Source: Megaustenia siamemsis (Eukaryota > Mollusca > Gastropoda > Stylommatophora > Ariophantidae). From it: a DNA stretch of 64,000 nt. The translations under genes were made by a program, and so were the position numbers. The notes below the pieces were generated by a model. The model was not told the origin of the DNA, made no database searches, and saw only the letters and a program-made list of their open reading frames with translations. Location of the stretch: positions 58,691,092 through 58,755,091 of the forward strand of contig JAVIAB010000101.1 of assembly GCA_032433765.1 (NCBI GenBank), written 5' to 3'. Position 1 is the stretch's first letter. Each line of letters begins with the position of its first letter. Below, one piece after another: positions 1-9,892 of the stretch.

Positions 1-283
1 GTTCAAATAAATAACAAAAACATATTTCAAAGTACAATGATATATCCCTAACAATTCATCTAAAGCATCTTGATGAAACTCCTAATAAAAAGCCACCAAA
101 ACATCATCTAAACCGCATCGTAGAATATTCGAATAAAATTAATCATGAATCGCATCAACTTATCAAAATCATCAACATAAAAATTGCTACCCCATCATAA
201 GCTAATTGTTTTGTTCATGATTGTCTCATTCAACAACCTCTGCAACAATAAAAGTTAATCATAGTTCGAAGTTTGACCATATT

Positions 284-2095
284 TCATCATCGTCATCGAG
301 TGCTGTCTCCGCAACGAAGGTTGGCTAACATGGAGCGCCATTCCGCTCTGTCTCTTGCTTTGGTGGTGCAGGTTGTCATAGGCTGATTTGTCCATCTTTC
401 GATTTTACACGTCCATGTTAGTCTCGTCTGCCCCTGCCTCTTTTACCTTGTATTTTTCACTCTTCTTCTGTCTTTTCCTTCAATCCAATTCTACCTATTC
501 TTCTATATATCAACATTTCAAAGGCTTCAATTCTCTGTTCTATTTTCTTGTCCAATGTCAATGTCTCTGCACCATATAGGAATATTGAGAAGATGTAACA
601 TTTTGCTATTCTTAGTTTTAGCCCTGGTGTTATTTGTTTTGATGTTAGTATGTTCTTCGTGACATTAAAATTAATTTTTGCCATTCCTATTCTTTTGTTT
701 AATTTAGTTGTAAATTATCCAACATTGGTTATAGTATGTCCAAGGTAGTTGTAGTTCTGAACTGTCTCCAGGTCTATTCCTTCAATTTTGATATCCACTT
801 GTGGGTTTGAGTATTTTTTTGGTTTATGATCATAGTTTTAGTCTTTTTGATATTCATATCCAGTCCATATTTTTTGCTTGTCATGTTTATTTCATTAAGT
901 AATTGTTGTAGATCTTTAGGATTTGCTGCTAGTAGTACAGTATCGTCAGCATATCTTAGGTTATTGAATATCTTTCCATTAATTTGTAGTCCTGGCATCT
1001 TTATGATGTTTTTAAAGATTTGCTCAGTGTAAAGATTGAACAAGCTTGGTGATAGGATGCATCCCTGTCTTATCCCTCTTTTTATACCAATGAATGTAGA
1101 GTTCTCTTTTTGTTATATTTCATTATTGCTGTTTGCTCCCAGTATAGATTACATATTAGTCGTATGTCCATGTAATAAAGATGTATCTCTTTTAGGCATT
1201 CTATAAGTTGTTTATGGTGTACTCTATCATAAGCTTTGGTGTAGTCTATGAAGCAGGCATATATTGGTTTGTTTACTTAGTGTACTTTTCGATTAATGTC
1301 TTCATGCAGAATATGCCTTCTATTGTCCCGATATTTTTCCTAAATCCAAATTGCTGCTCATCTAATTCAGTATTGATTTTATTATGAATCATACCGTGTA
1401 TAACTTTTAGCAAGCTTTTTGTAACATGATTCAAAGGGCTTATTGTTCCAAAGTTAATGCATTCAACTGCACCATTCTTTTTAGACAATGCAATGAAAGT
1501 TGATGTTTTTAGTTCATTTGGTATGTATCCTGTGTGGTATATGTCGTTGTATATGTCTGTAATCACTTCAATGCCAACAACTTCTAGTGCCTGTAGCATC
1601 TCTATCAGTATGCTGTCAGGCCCTGCTGCTTTTCCCTTTTTTATTGTTTTTATAGCTTTTTCCACTTCAGATTTTAGGATTGTATAGCCTGATGTACATT
1701 TTATAACTGGTTTCTTGTCCCTTTGATCATGAAATAGTTCTGTTATATATTCCTGCCATCTATCTATAATATCTTTAGTGTCTGTTAACATTTTTCCTTT
1801 TTTGTCTGCAATGCATCCACCTTCTGTGGCTTTTAAAAATTGTATTAGTCATTCTCTTTATTTCTGTGTGCATTCCTCTTAAGTATTGTTTGCTTTCCTT
1901 AGTTTTTATTTCTATACATTTTTTGCTGAGCCAATCTTCTTTTACCTTTGCACACAATTTCCGTAATTCATTATCTATGTTATTGTATTGGGCAGTATTC
2001 TTCGCTTGTCTCCTTTCTTCCATTTTTTCTAAGTTGGTGTTCGTTATCAATTTTTGTTTTTTGTTCTTTTCTCTTTTGGGTAAATAGAGTTTTGA
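284..2095 (-). mobile_element. LINE family 1, 3' half with broken reverse transcriptase (copy A)
   Basis: Read on the minus strand, 1791-1273 encodes the front of a non-LTR reverse transcriptase with the GKAAGPDS and EQQFGFRKN blocks. Positions 1043-774 encode the active-site block LRYADDTVLLA, and 684-457 encode the C-terminal KCYIFSIFLYGAETLT block. These lie in different frames, so the copy is inactive. About 130 bp present in the copy at 22.1-22.3 kb is missing near 455. The sense 3' end is a short GATGA-rich tail near 284. The reverse transcriptase identity is secure from motifs; the clade is not assigned (RTE-like or a related endonuclease-type LINE). Confidence 0.85.
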
Positions 2096-2379
2096 CCTTA
2101 TTTAATTTGTCAAAAGATCAGTTTCTAACTTGTTTACGCTCGATAACATGCGATTCATATTCAACAGATAATTCACCTTACTCGCGTAGATAAGGCTTCA
2201 ATGCTATCTTAGTTAGGTTCAAAGCAAAGAAATGCATATACATGTATAAAATGGGACGGTTCAGTTAAGTTAATTGTAAAGAGACATGAAAAAAAAATGT
2301 ATAGAAAAAAGAATTGAAAAAGCTATATGGTTAAAGCTTTTACTAAATAAGTGGACGACACATATTAGAACACCGTTTC

Positions 2380-2790
2380 GGCTCAATATGCCTTATCAGG
2401 AACAAACATACAGAGCACAAACACATATGTGTTTAAAATAAAAAAAAAGTAATGAATATTTTTTTTAAAGTAGTAAATTCGAACTCGAATGAGAAATAAA
2501 AACAAAAAATAGAAATAAAATACTTCCTCGTAAATTTCGCTGCGCACAGAATGAAAATGGACGTTAGTGAGTACGGGGAAAGTGCACTGTTCACGTGCAC
2601 CGTGTGCAGTAACGTTCATTTTACTTCTGTAGCTGTCGCTACCAAGTGTTAGGGTCTCTGATTTATTTCTCCCCAGGTAAGAGAAACAAATCTTTCCATC
2701 CTACTGTGATTCGAACCTACGTTCTCCTGGTTTGGAGCGCCACAAACTATTGATTCGGCCACCAGCATTACCTGATCGTAATTATACGTT
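2380..2790 (-). mobile_element. Second tRNA-derived SINE-like repeat (copy A)
   Basis: On the minus strand, 2790-2690 reads like a degenerate serine- or leucine-type tRNA. It has an A-box-like TGGCCGAATCAATAG and a B box GGTTCGAATCAC. It is followed by a non-tRNA body of about 200 bp with short inverted and repeated GTGCAC motifs near 2585. The equivalent in the duplicate copy lies at 24190-24600. Only these two paralogous copies are present, so dispersal is not shown within the window. It could instead be a tRNA-like tail attached to another repeat. Confidence 0.45.
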
Positions 2791-3272
2791 CTTTAATAAC
2801 CTCTGTCTGATTTTAAATTACTTTTTTAAATGAAAATAGTTTAGATTATATGACTTCAAGCGAGATTTATAATTATGTATATGTAAAGAATTGTAGATAA
2901 CGTTGATATAATATGAATACATGTAAACAACTTATTGAGTGTTTTGTATAAATATACAAATATACACATATACAAATAAAACAATATAGAGTCTTTACAT
3001 ATTCATACACCAATCCTACATACACTTACAATTTCTATTTCTTCTTTTAACTGTAAAAAGCGACATCATGTCATAATTATGCGACATTGCTCTACAAATA
3101 CATTTATGGTCATAATCAAAGGAAGATTATCTATTTATGTTGTTCATTTTTTTCTCTTCAGGTTTAAGACTTATTTTATATATTCTTCAATTATCTTCCG
3201 TCTTCTTCAATCTATAATTATTTTACATTTTAAATCATTAGAAAATAAATATAGAATGGTATTAATCAGCTA

Positions 3273-3530
3273 AGAACCGCGATAGCTCAGTGGTTAGTGA
3301 ACTGAAATACAAAGGATAAGAGGTAGGGTTCGATCCCAACAGACGGCTTCTGGGTTCACCCAGCCTTAAATGGGTACCTGTTTTTTTTTTCTGTGAAAGT
3401 AAAGCGGCACGGGCGTAATACCGACCACATTACCCCAACAATTATGTGCTGAAGGTCTATAAAATGTATGGTCACTATCACTAACACCATATTCCCTATA
3501 CACCATTTGGCGTGACGGGGCTCTTTACTT
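3273..3530 (+). mobile_element. SINE family 1, copy in segment A
   Basis: The tRNA-like head begins with an A box close to TAGCTCAGTGGTTAGTG and has a B box GGTTCGATCCC. It is followed by a body containing GGTTCACCCAGCCTTAAATG and ends near GGCGTGACGGGG plus a TACTTTA-type tail. It is flanked by a 13-bp target duplication TATTAATCAGCTA at 3260-3272 and 3531-3543. The element is non-autonomous and would be transcribed by RNA polymerase III. The same insertion is present at 25386-25590, so it predates the segmental duplication. Confidence 0.9.
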
Positions 3531-3927
3531 TATTAATCAGCTATATCAATGGAGAGACATGTCAGATTATGACGTTAAGCCCTTGCCTTGTTCTAACAAG
3601 ACAACATTTGCTAATTTATTAACAAAACATACGAAAGCTTAACCTATCTACGCGACTATGTTTTTAACTCTTTACGTCCGTGTGAGCTCTGTCATAGACG
3701 CTTGCTTAATCACATTTCTGCCACAAGAACTCTGACAGTCGCTTTCATTTTGTTTCGTTACTATGAAAATTAAACATTTTAAACTGCTGCATCCGGAAGG
3801 AATATCACTGTAATCGAATTTCCTGTCTTTTGAAATTCAAGCGTGTTATTTTCTTCACAATATCGTCGAAATTTGAGTTGTTTTTTTTTAAGTATTCAAT
3901 CAGCTGATTTGTGTTTACAAGTTAAAA

Positions 3928-5754
3928 ATGGCTAGCAGCAGTGAAGTATTATTTGATCCTAAACGCAAATTATTATTAACAGCAGATAAAGCTAGAGAAT
4001 TATGTTATGAGGACTTTGAATGTGATAGTGATCTCAATGATGTTAGTTTTAGTAGCTCTGACGAAGAAGAAAATATTCTTAGTAGTTCCAGCAGTTCTGA
4101 AGAGGAGCTACAGAAACCTGGACCCAGTGCCAAGCGTAGAAAAATATTGCCTAAAGTGTCTTCTAGTGGTACTAGGGGCAGCTCTTGTGAGTGGAATTTA
4201 GTACCAAACAGTAACACCATCAACAGTAGCAATGATGAAACTGTTACTTTCAACAATTTTAGATTTCATCCTAAAGAAGGGTGCAGTCCTGGAGTCAATG
4301 AAAAGTCTGGCCTCAGTGAACAGTCCTCACCCTTTGACTGTTACAAGGCATTGCTTACTGACAATACTGTTGATTTTATTGTAAATTCCATAAATGAATA
4401 TGCTGCACATAAAATAAGTACAAATACACCAGCGTTAAAGAGGTCTTGTTTCAACAATTGGAAGGAGTTTTCACGGTATGAATTTTTTAAATTTTTGGCA
4501 ACGACCATTGCCATCGGACTAGATGTCAGGCTCTCTCTGCATGACTATTTCTCAGCGGAGACTGAATGTTTCAGTACTCCTTTTTATTTTAAAAATTTCA
4601 AACAAGATAGATTTTTTAGCATTTTCCAAACAATGCTGCATGTTGGTGAGCCTGTATCTGAAGGAAAAAACAAAATAGAGCCTTTTGTTGATCTGCTCAC
4701 AGCCAATTTCAAAGCTGCGTTTACTCCCTTTCAAAATATTTCCATCGATGAAATGATTATTGGATTCAAAGGAAAGTGGAAGTACAAGCAGTTCAATGCG
4801 ACAAAGCCAAGCAAATACCATATAAAAAGCTTTGGCCTTGTAGACAGCAGCACAGGATATGTTTTGTCCCTCCTGACCTATTATGGTGCTAACACCTCAT
4901 ATGATCCTGCAAAAGATGTCACCAGTGGAAATGCCATCAAAAATTTTGATACACTCCTGAAAGATATGGGGTCAGGCTTCCATATCTTTGCTGATAGGTA
5001 CTATACCACAAGAGCACTAATAAATCATTTATTACAGGATAAACAGTATTACACTGGCACACTGCAAGTCAACCGTGTTGGTTTTCCGCAAGAAGTGAAA
5101 ACTCTGAAGCTTGCCCACATGGAAAGAAAGTGCTGGAAAACGGATGACTCCACCATTATGTGCTTGGGATGGAAAGACAAAAAAGCAAAAAAGCCAGTGC
5201 TCATTGTCTCTACAAAAGCCAACAATGCACTAACTACCACGCCAAAGCCAAAGCCAGTTGTAATACATGATTACAACCAAAACATGAATGGTTGTGACCG
5301 CGCCGACCAAATGATTGGCTACTACGGTGTTCATAAGCAACGGAGCAAGAAGTGGTGGAAGAAGATATTTCATTGGGTGATGGAGATAGTTTGCACCAAT
5401 GCTTTTATTTTATATAAATTGGTGAGTGCAAAAAAAATGAATCTCAAGCAGTTCAAGTTATCTCTAATTGATTTCCTGCTTCGGCTGGCTGCTGATATCA
5501 TGCCTGAACCTGAGAGGGCCATCAGAGTCTCAACAGGCAGACCAAAGATATCTAACCCCATACAGCGGTTAGCGGGGACAAAACATATGATTTCCTACAG
5601 CGACAAGGAACGTAGATGTAAGGTTTGTAGCAAACCTAGTGCCCCAAGACGGACTAATTTTGTGTGTGAAGGATGTGATGGTATGCCGCATCTGCATCCA
5701 AAACACTGTTTCAAACTGTGGCACACAAAGGCCACATTTCATTCAGACTTGTAA
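3928..5754 (+). CDS. piggyBac transposase, intact frame
   Basis: This 608-residue protein carries out cut-and-paste transposition at TTAA sites. The first 90 residues or so are acidic and serine-rich, as is usual before the DDE domain. The three catalytic aspartates are recognisable: D274 in SIDEMIIGFKGK, D356 in HIFADRYYTT, and D457 with D460 in NMNGCDRADQM. Their spacing resembles D268, D346, D447 and D450 of the cabbage looper enzyme. The C-terminal 45 residues form a cysteine-rich zinc-binding domain (C564, C567, C580, C583, H590, H593, C594), as in active members of the family. The ATG at 3928 opens directly onto the acidic region, and there is no intron or internal stop. Length matches the family norm. 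The frame looks functional, but the imperfect terminal repeats leave mobility uncertain. No sign of domestication is seen, since the element still sits between its ends. Confidence 0.95.
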   Translation: MASSSEVLFDPKRKLLLTADKARELCYEDFECDSDLNDVSFSSSDEEENILSSSSSSEEELQKPGPSAKRRKILPKVSSSGTRGSSCEWNLVPNSNTINSSNDETVTFNNFRFHPKEGCSPGVNEKSGLSEQSSPFDCYKALLTDNTVDFIVNSINEYAAHKISTNTPALKRSCFNNWKEFSRYEFFKFLATTIAIGLDVRLSLHDYFSAETECFSTPFYFKNFKQDRFFSIFQTMLHVGEPVSEGKNKIEPFVDLLTANFKAAFTPFQNISIDEMIIGFKGKWKYKQFNATKPSKYHIKSFGLVDSSTGYVLSLLTYYGANTSYDPAKDVTSGNAIKNFDTLLKDMGSGFHIFADRYYTTRALINHLLQDKQYYTGTLQVNRVGFPQEVKTLKLAHMERKCWKTDDSTIMCLGWKDKKAKKPVLIVSTKANNALTTTPKPKPVVIHDYNQNMNGCDRADQMIGYYGVHKQRSKKWWKKIFHWVMEIVCTNAFILYKLVSAKKMNLKQFKLSLIDFLLRLAADIMPEPERAIRVSTGRPKISNPIQRLAGTKHMISYSDKERRCKVCSKPSAPRRTNFVCEGCDGMPHLHPKHCFKLWHTKATFHSDL

Positions 5755-5870
5755 ATAAATTAATTAAAATGTTGCGGCTATGTAAATATTGTACATAAAC
5801 TTTAAATTTAATCTATTTACCCGTGTAATATATTTAGTTGACTGCCACACCTCCCTTCTTAAGTACATAA

Positions 5871-6650
5871 AAAATTTCACATAAAAATGACATACCATGA
5901 AGAATTGTGTGTATAGTGCAAACTAGTTTCCGTAGGATAGTGAAACTTTCCTAATTTGTTCAGAAGTGGATATATTTACTTGGAAACACATTTCAACACC
6001 TAGTGATTAACCATCACACCCATTTTGTGTAGGTGAGTACCAATTTTTATATTAAATTTTTTAATTTTTTTTTAATTTTAAATATTAATTGCTTAAATTC
6101 TTATCCTTCAATTTTTTTTCCAAAATATTGTTTCTGATTATTAATCTGTGTCCTTTGCCCTTCAATTTGATGCCTAATTTATATGTCTATGACTTGTTAT
6201 AGTGAAAATATGAAAGATTTAGTGAAAGAAGTATTTTTCAGGAAAAATAACTGTGGAGTAAAAATTTCACATAAAAATTACATGCCATGAAGAATTGTGT
6301 GTATAGTGCAAACTAGTTTCCGTAGGATAGTGAAACTTTCCTAATTTGTTCAGAAGTGGATATATTTACTTGGAAACACATTTCCAGCACCGTTTGATTA
6401 AAAACCACACCCATTTTGGGTAGGTGAGTACCAATTGTTATATTACATTTTTTTATTTTTTTTATTTTAATTATTAATTGCTTAAATTCTTATCCTTCAA
6501 TTTTTTTTTCCAACATATTGTTTTTGATTATGAATCTGTGTCCTTTGCCCTTCAATTTGATGCCTAATTTATATGTCTGTGACTTTTTATAGTGAAAATA
6601 TGAAAGATTTAGTGAAAGAAGTATTTTTCAGGAAAAATAACTGTGGCAAA
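5871..6650 (+). repeat. 390-bp tandem duplication in piggyBac 3' noncoding region
   Basis: The stretch starting AAAATTTCACATAAAAATGA at 5871 recurs at 6261 with a 390-bp period and about 95 percent identity by eye. Both units run through TTTCCGTAGGATAGTG and end with GGAAAAATAACTGTGG. The duplication lies between the transposase stop codon and the right terminal repeat. Its function is unknown. Confidence 0.9.
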
Positions 6651-6860
6651 ACAGTAGTGACTGGGTAGAAAAACTTACGGTCATTAAGAGTGTTAATTCA
6701 TGGACTGAGAAAGTCCAAGAGAGGAAAATATAGGTAAGAAAACACCTGCCCGGATATGGGACAGTATCAACGCCATGACCAATGTGTCTGCCGATCACAT
6801 GATATATAGTCAATAGAAGAGGGGACCAGATCTTCAAGTTTAACTCTATCGATAGAGAGT

Positions 6861-7204
6861 TGAAAAGTGTTAGACGAATGACAGGAAACAGTCTGAGAAA
6901 TAAGATCAGAAATGAAGAACTGAGAAAAAAGCTAGGAATAGCCGCCGCCATAGAATATATAAGGAAGCAACAGATAAAATCGTTTGGTCACTTGACAAAG
7001 CAGAAAGAACAAAACACAACACAACGAGCCTTCAACAAACGTTGTGAGAACACCAGACCCAAGGGTCAACCACGTAAAAGATGGGTCGATGGAATATTAG
7101 AATCACTAGGAAACATAACAGCAGCAGATGCGAACAGAAGAGCAAAAGACCGCAAATTATATCTCCCCTCGACGCTGAAAGGCAGATGAGGAAGGAAAGA
7201 AGAA
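6861..7204 (+). mobile_element. 5'-truncated LINE 3' end, inserted only in copy A
   Basis: This 344-bp insert is flanked by a 10-bp target duplication GATAGAGAGT at 6851-6860 and 7205-7214. Copy B has one copy of that sequence at 25877-25886 and no insert. The plus strand encodes the conserved LINE C-terminus (frame 6860-7189) with SVRRMTGNSLRNKIRNEEL followed by RKRWVDGILE. This is a typical dead-on-arrival 5'-truncated copy. It belongs to the same family as 17000-17500 and 30120-30581. Confidence 0.88.
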
Positions 7205-7829
7205 GATAGAGAGTCCCAGATCGGGTTATGAGTCGGGCCTCGATGAATGATCAATGACAATAGAAAAGACAACGTTTACGGTTTACTTTATCAAAATAAA
7301 GTTAACAAGGGCCAATAAATCATCAATTAAAATAAACATAACGGCACGTGTGATGTTAAATAGGTATGCCGCTGTTATAAAACAAAATGTTGGAATACTA
7401 AAGATGAAGTCTCCTAATGTCTTGGATAGACAACATTTCTAGGGTAAAGCTTGAATGAATGAATGGGAGAAGAACAATAAATAACCAGTGAATAATATTT
7501 CTTGTTTAATAACGGTAATAGTTTTGTCACATCAACAGATGTAATAGCTTTCACAGAATGGCACTGGACGATACATTTCCTGGAAACTTAGAAGATTGAC
7601 ACCTATGGGGCGATCGATTCTTTATAAACTACACTCAACAAGGTAAAACATGGATGTCGACATACATTCACAATGACAGTCACAACAGTGTTACCAACAT
7701 GGGGACATGCTGCTGGATGTGAAATATACATTACAGCGTGTTTCTTTGTGCCCATATGTGTGTGCGTGTGTGAATGTGAGTGTGTAAGAATAACGCAATA
7801 TTATGTATAATCAGATAACCCTTAGAATC

Positions 7830-8127
7830 GATGGTAGAAGCAATTTCTACGATAATTCGATGTATGGTTACACACATTTGTGTTGTCAAACTTGTTACAG
7901 AGAGACGGTAGAAGTAATTTCTACGATAATTCGATGTATGGTTACACACATTTGTGTTGTCAAACTTGTTACAGAGAGACGGTAGAAGTAATTTCTACGA
8001 TAATTCGATGTATGGTTACACACATTTGTGTTGTCAAACTTGTTACAGAGCGATGGTAGAAGTAATTTCTACGATAATTCGATGTATGGTTACACACATT
8101 TGTGTTGTCAAACTTGTTACAGAGAGA
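7830..8127. repeat. 74-bp tandem repeat, four copies (copy A)
   Basis: Units start at 7830, 7904, 7978 and 8052. Each contains a small perfect hairpin, GTAGAA and TTCTAC separated by five bases, and a fixed ATGTATGGTTACACACATTT block. Copy B has three units (26494-26717). Short open frames across it are a by-product of repetition. Confidence 0.9.
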
Positions 8128-8829
8128 TGAATTAGAAATAATCAGAAACATTCAATAACAATGTTTAACTCTTGATGTTTCTGAGTCTTTAAATCGGTGA
8201 AATAATCTCGTATTGGTTAGTTATAACAAACGTGCCAATCAAACTCTTAGTTTTATCATCTCTCCAATATAAAACGTCATCTCTAGCCACTCTTGATATC
8301 TACTGACGCCTGCGTCGACGTGTGAGTTAGTTAGTTAGTTGGTTGTACATGTGTTGCACACGTCAGTAAAGAGACATCACTTAGACGATACAAATGTAGA
8401 AACATGAAAGTATGAGAAACAATTCTAAAACTAACGGTGAAACATCGATTCGTTCCTTAATTAAATGTTTAGGAAACATTCCCGTTACATTTTTGTTAAT
8501 TGTGAACGTTCTAGCTACTTACTCCACTTAACAACAGGTAAATCTGCAAGAAAAATACTTGACGTTATAGTTTATAAATAATCTTTCTAAACATAGTGAC
8601 CACTATTATCTCAAACTGTTTCATTATTCAACGAGAAACTATGACCTATTGCTCCATACTTACACTTGAACAATATAAGTCTTTTTTTTATTTTGTAATG
8701 GTCGGTTCTAAATCTTACATCCTAGATGAGCAATTGAGCTCTTGTATTTATATTCTGTGAGAGTGGCTTGACTTACAGCTGGGGAGATGGTGGCATCGCT
8801 GTTGATGCGAAGGTGGGAGGCTTTACCTT

Positions 8830-9470
8830 TCAGTACCTGGACATATGAACCGTGCTATACCTCTCTGGGAATGTCACAGGGGTCACCTTATCCCCTAATT
8901 TGTTAAATTTATACGTTGAGAGGTAACGCAATAATATTGTGTAGAGTCTTTCAGAAATTTCGCTTTATTAGATGACATCATGACATATGTAAAACATGAG
9001 ATAGAGCAGAAAAACGCAGCAACTGCGGATCAAAAAACAATAACACATTCATAAAAACGAGCAAGGTGTCTGTCACGTGGTGTTCGTCGAATAATAGAAT
9101 TGTTAAGATCATCATCCCTGACGTGTACTGTAATGATGTAGATATTATGAGTGTTAAAGCTTTCAATTATCTGGGAATAACTCTTTGACATGCTCCATTC
9201 TTTAAGTGATCACTTTAGCAATGTTATTCTAAATGTGAGGGCAGTCACCGCGATGTAGACCATAGACAAATCTTGCTAATCCAAGTCTTGATGATGTCAG
9301 GGCTGGAATGAGCATCAGTTTGTTAATTCAATTGTCAGTACCGATTGTAAGCCTAGAAGGGACATAAACATAGGACTAATGGGATGGATGCAGTGAAGCG
9401 TTGAAGTATTTTGACAGACATTACGCTAGCAACGATTTGGCAATTGTAATATCATAATTTTTTTAAAAAA
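8830..9470 (+). pseudogene. Decayed LINE reverse transcriptase fragment (copy A)
   Basis: Plus-strand translation in shifting frames gives LSPNLLNLYVER near 8895-8925 and VKAFNYLGIT near 9155-9185. These are the usual blocks before and after the reverse transcriptase active site. Stops and frameshifts are frequent. The paralogous stretch at 27395-28010 is decayed in the same way, so the element was already dead before the segmental duplication. It belongs to a different family from LINE family 1. Confidence 0.6.
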
Positions 9471-9715
9471 GGGACTAAGCAAAATACGCGTTCTCGTTAA
9501 TCAGTGCTACAACTGGATCTACAGAGCCACTGAATTTCTGATAAAACAATCTTCCAAGAATCTGTTGTTACTTTAGGATCGAATTATTTTTTTTAAAAAT
9601 AAAAACGCAATGGAAATAAGCAGCTGAACATTTTTTTTTGTGTGTAGTCAAATCAGTGATCGTTTGGCTTTAGTGTTTACATATGTTTGTTTATGTTAAA
9701 ATAATGTTTGTTGAC

Positions 9716-9890
9716 AGGTATAACCTGAATCGGAAGTGGAATCACCTCATGGATGTCTCAGAGGCGATCGGGTTTACCTGGAAGAACTCTCCAAGACTTG
9801 CTGGGGTTCCCGGTAATGAAATCGGACTTGATCGTTGACAGTGATTCTCTGAATCTAGACATTGACAATGCGTTGTTTAATCTGTTCATG
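9716..9890 (+). pseudogene. Possible LINE RNase H remnant next to satellite
   Basis: One plus-strand frame reads FTWKNSPRLAGVPGNEIGLD, resembling the WVPGHxGxxGNExAD block of a retrotransposon RNase H. It may be the 3' continuation of the reverse transcriptase remnant at 8830-9470. The 23-bp satellite starts immediately after it. The match is short and degenerate. The copy at 28270-28440 is near-identical. Confidence 0.4.
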
Positions 9891-9892
9891 AC

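Larger units (their letters stand above)
3668..6692 (+). mobile_element. piggyBac-family DNA transposon
   Basis: The element lies between TTAA tetramers at 3664-3667 and 6693-6696. The paralogous sequence at 25711-25735 has a single TTAA (25720-25723) with matching flanks, so this is a filled site facing an empty site. The ends form imperfect inverted repeats. The left end reads CTCTTTACGTCCGTG and the right end, reverse-complemented, reads CACTCTTAATGACCGT; the match is offset by two bases. One transposase gene fills the left half. The right half is noncoding and contains a 390-bp tandem duplication. TTAA targeting is the known hallmark of piggyBac elements. Because copy B lacks it, insertion most simply followed the segmental duplication. 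Confidence 0.92.

Noticed and set aside
3275..3350. Functional tRNA gene (also at 24880-24950, 39130-39195, 44608, 56983)
   Set aside because: A and B boxes are present but the cloverleaf is not closed, and all copies share the same SINE body and target duplications.
4005..4256. 83-codon minus-strand frame opposite the transposase start
   Set aside because: It is a shadow of the serine-rich acidic N-terminal part of the piggyBac transposase.
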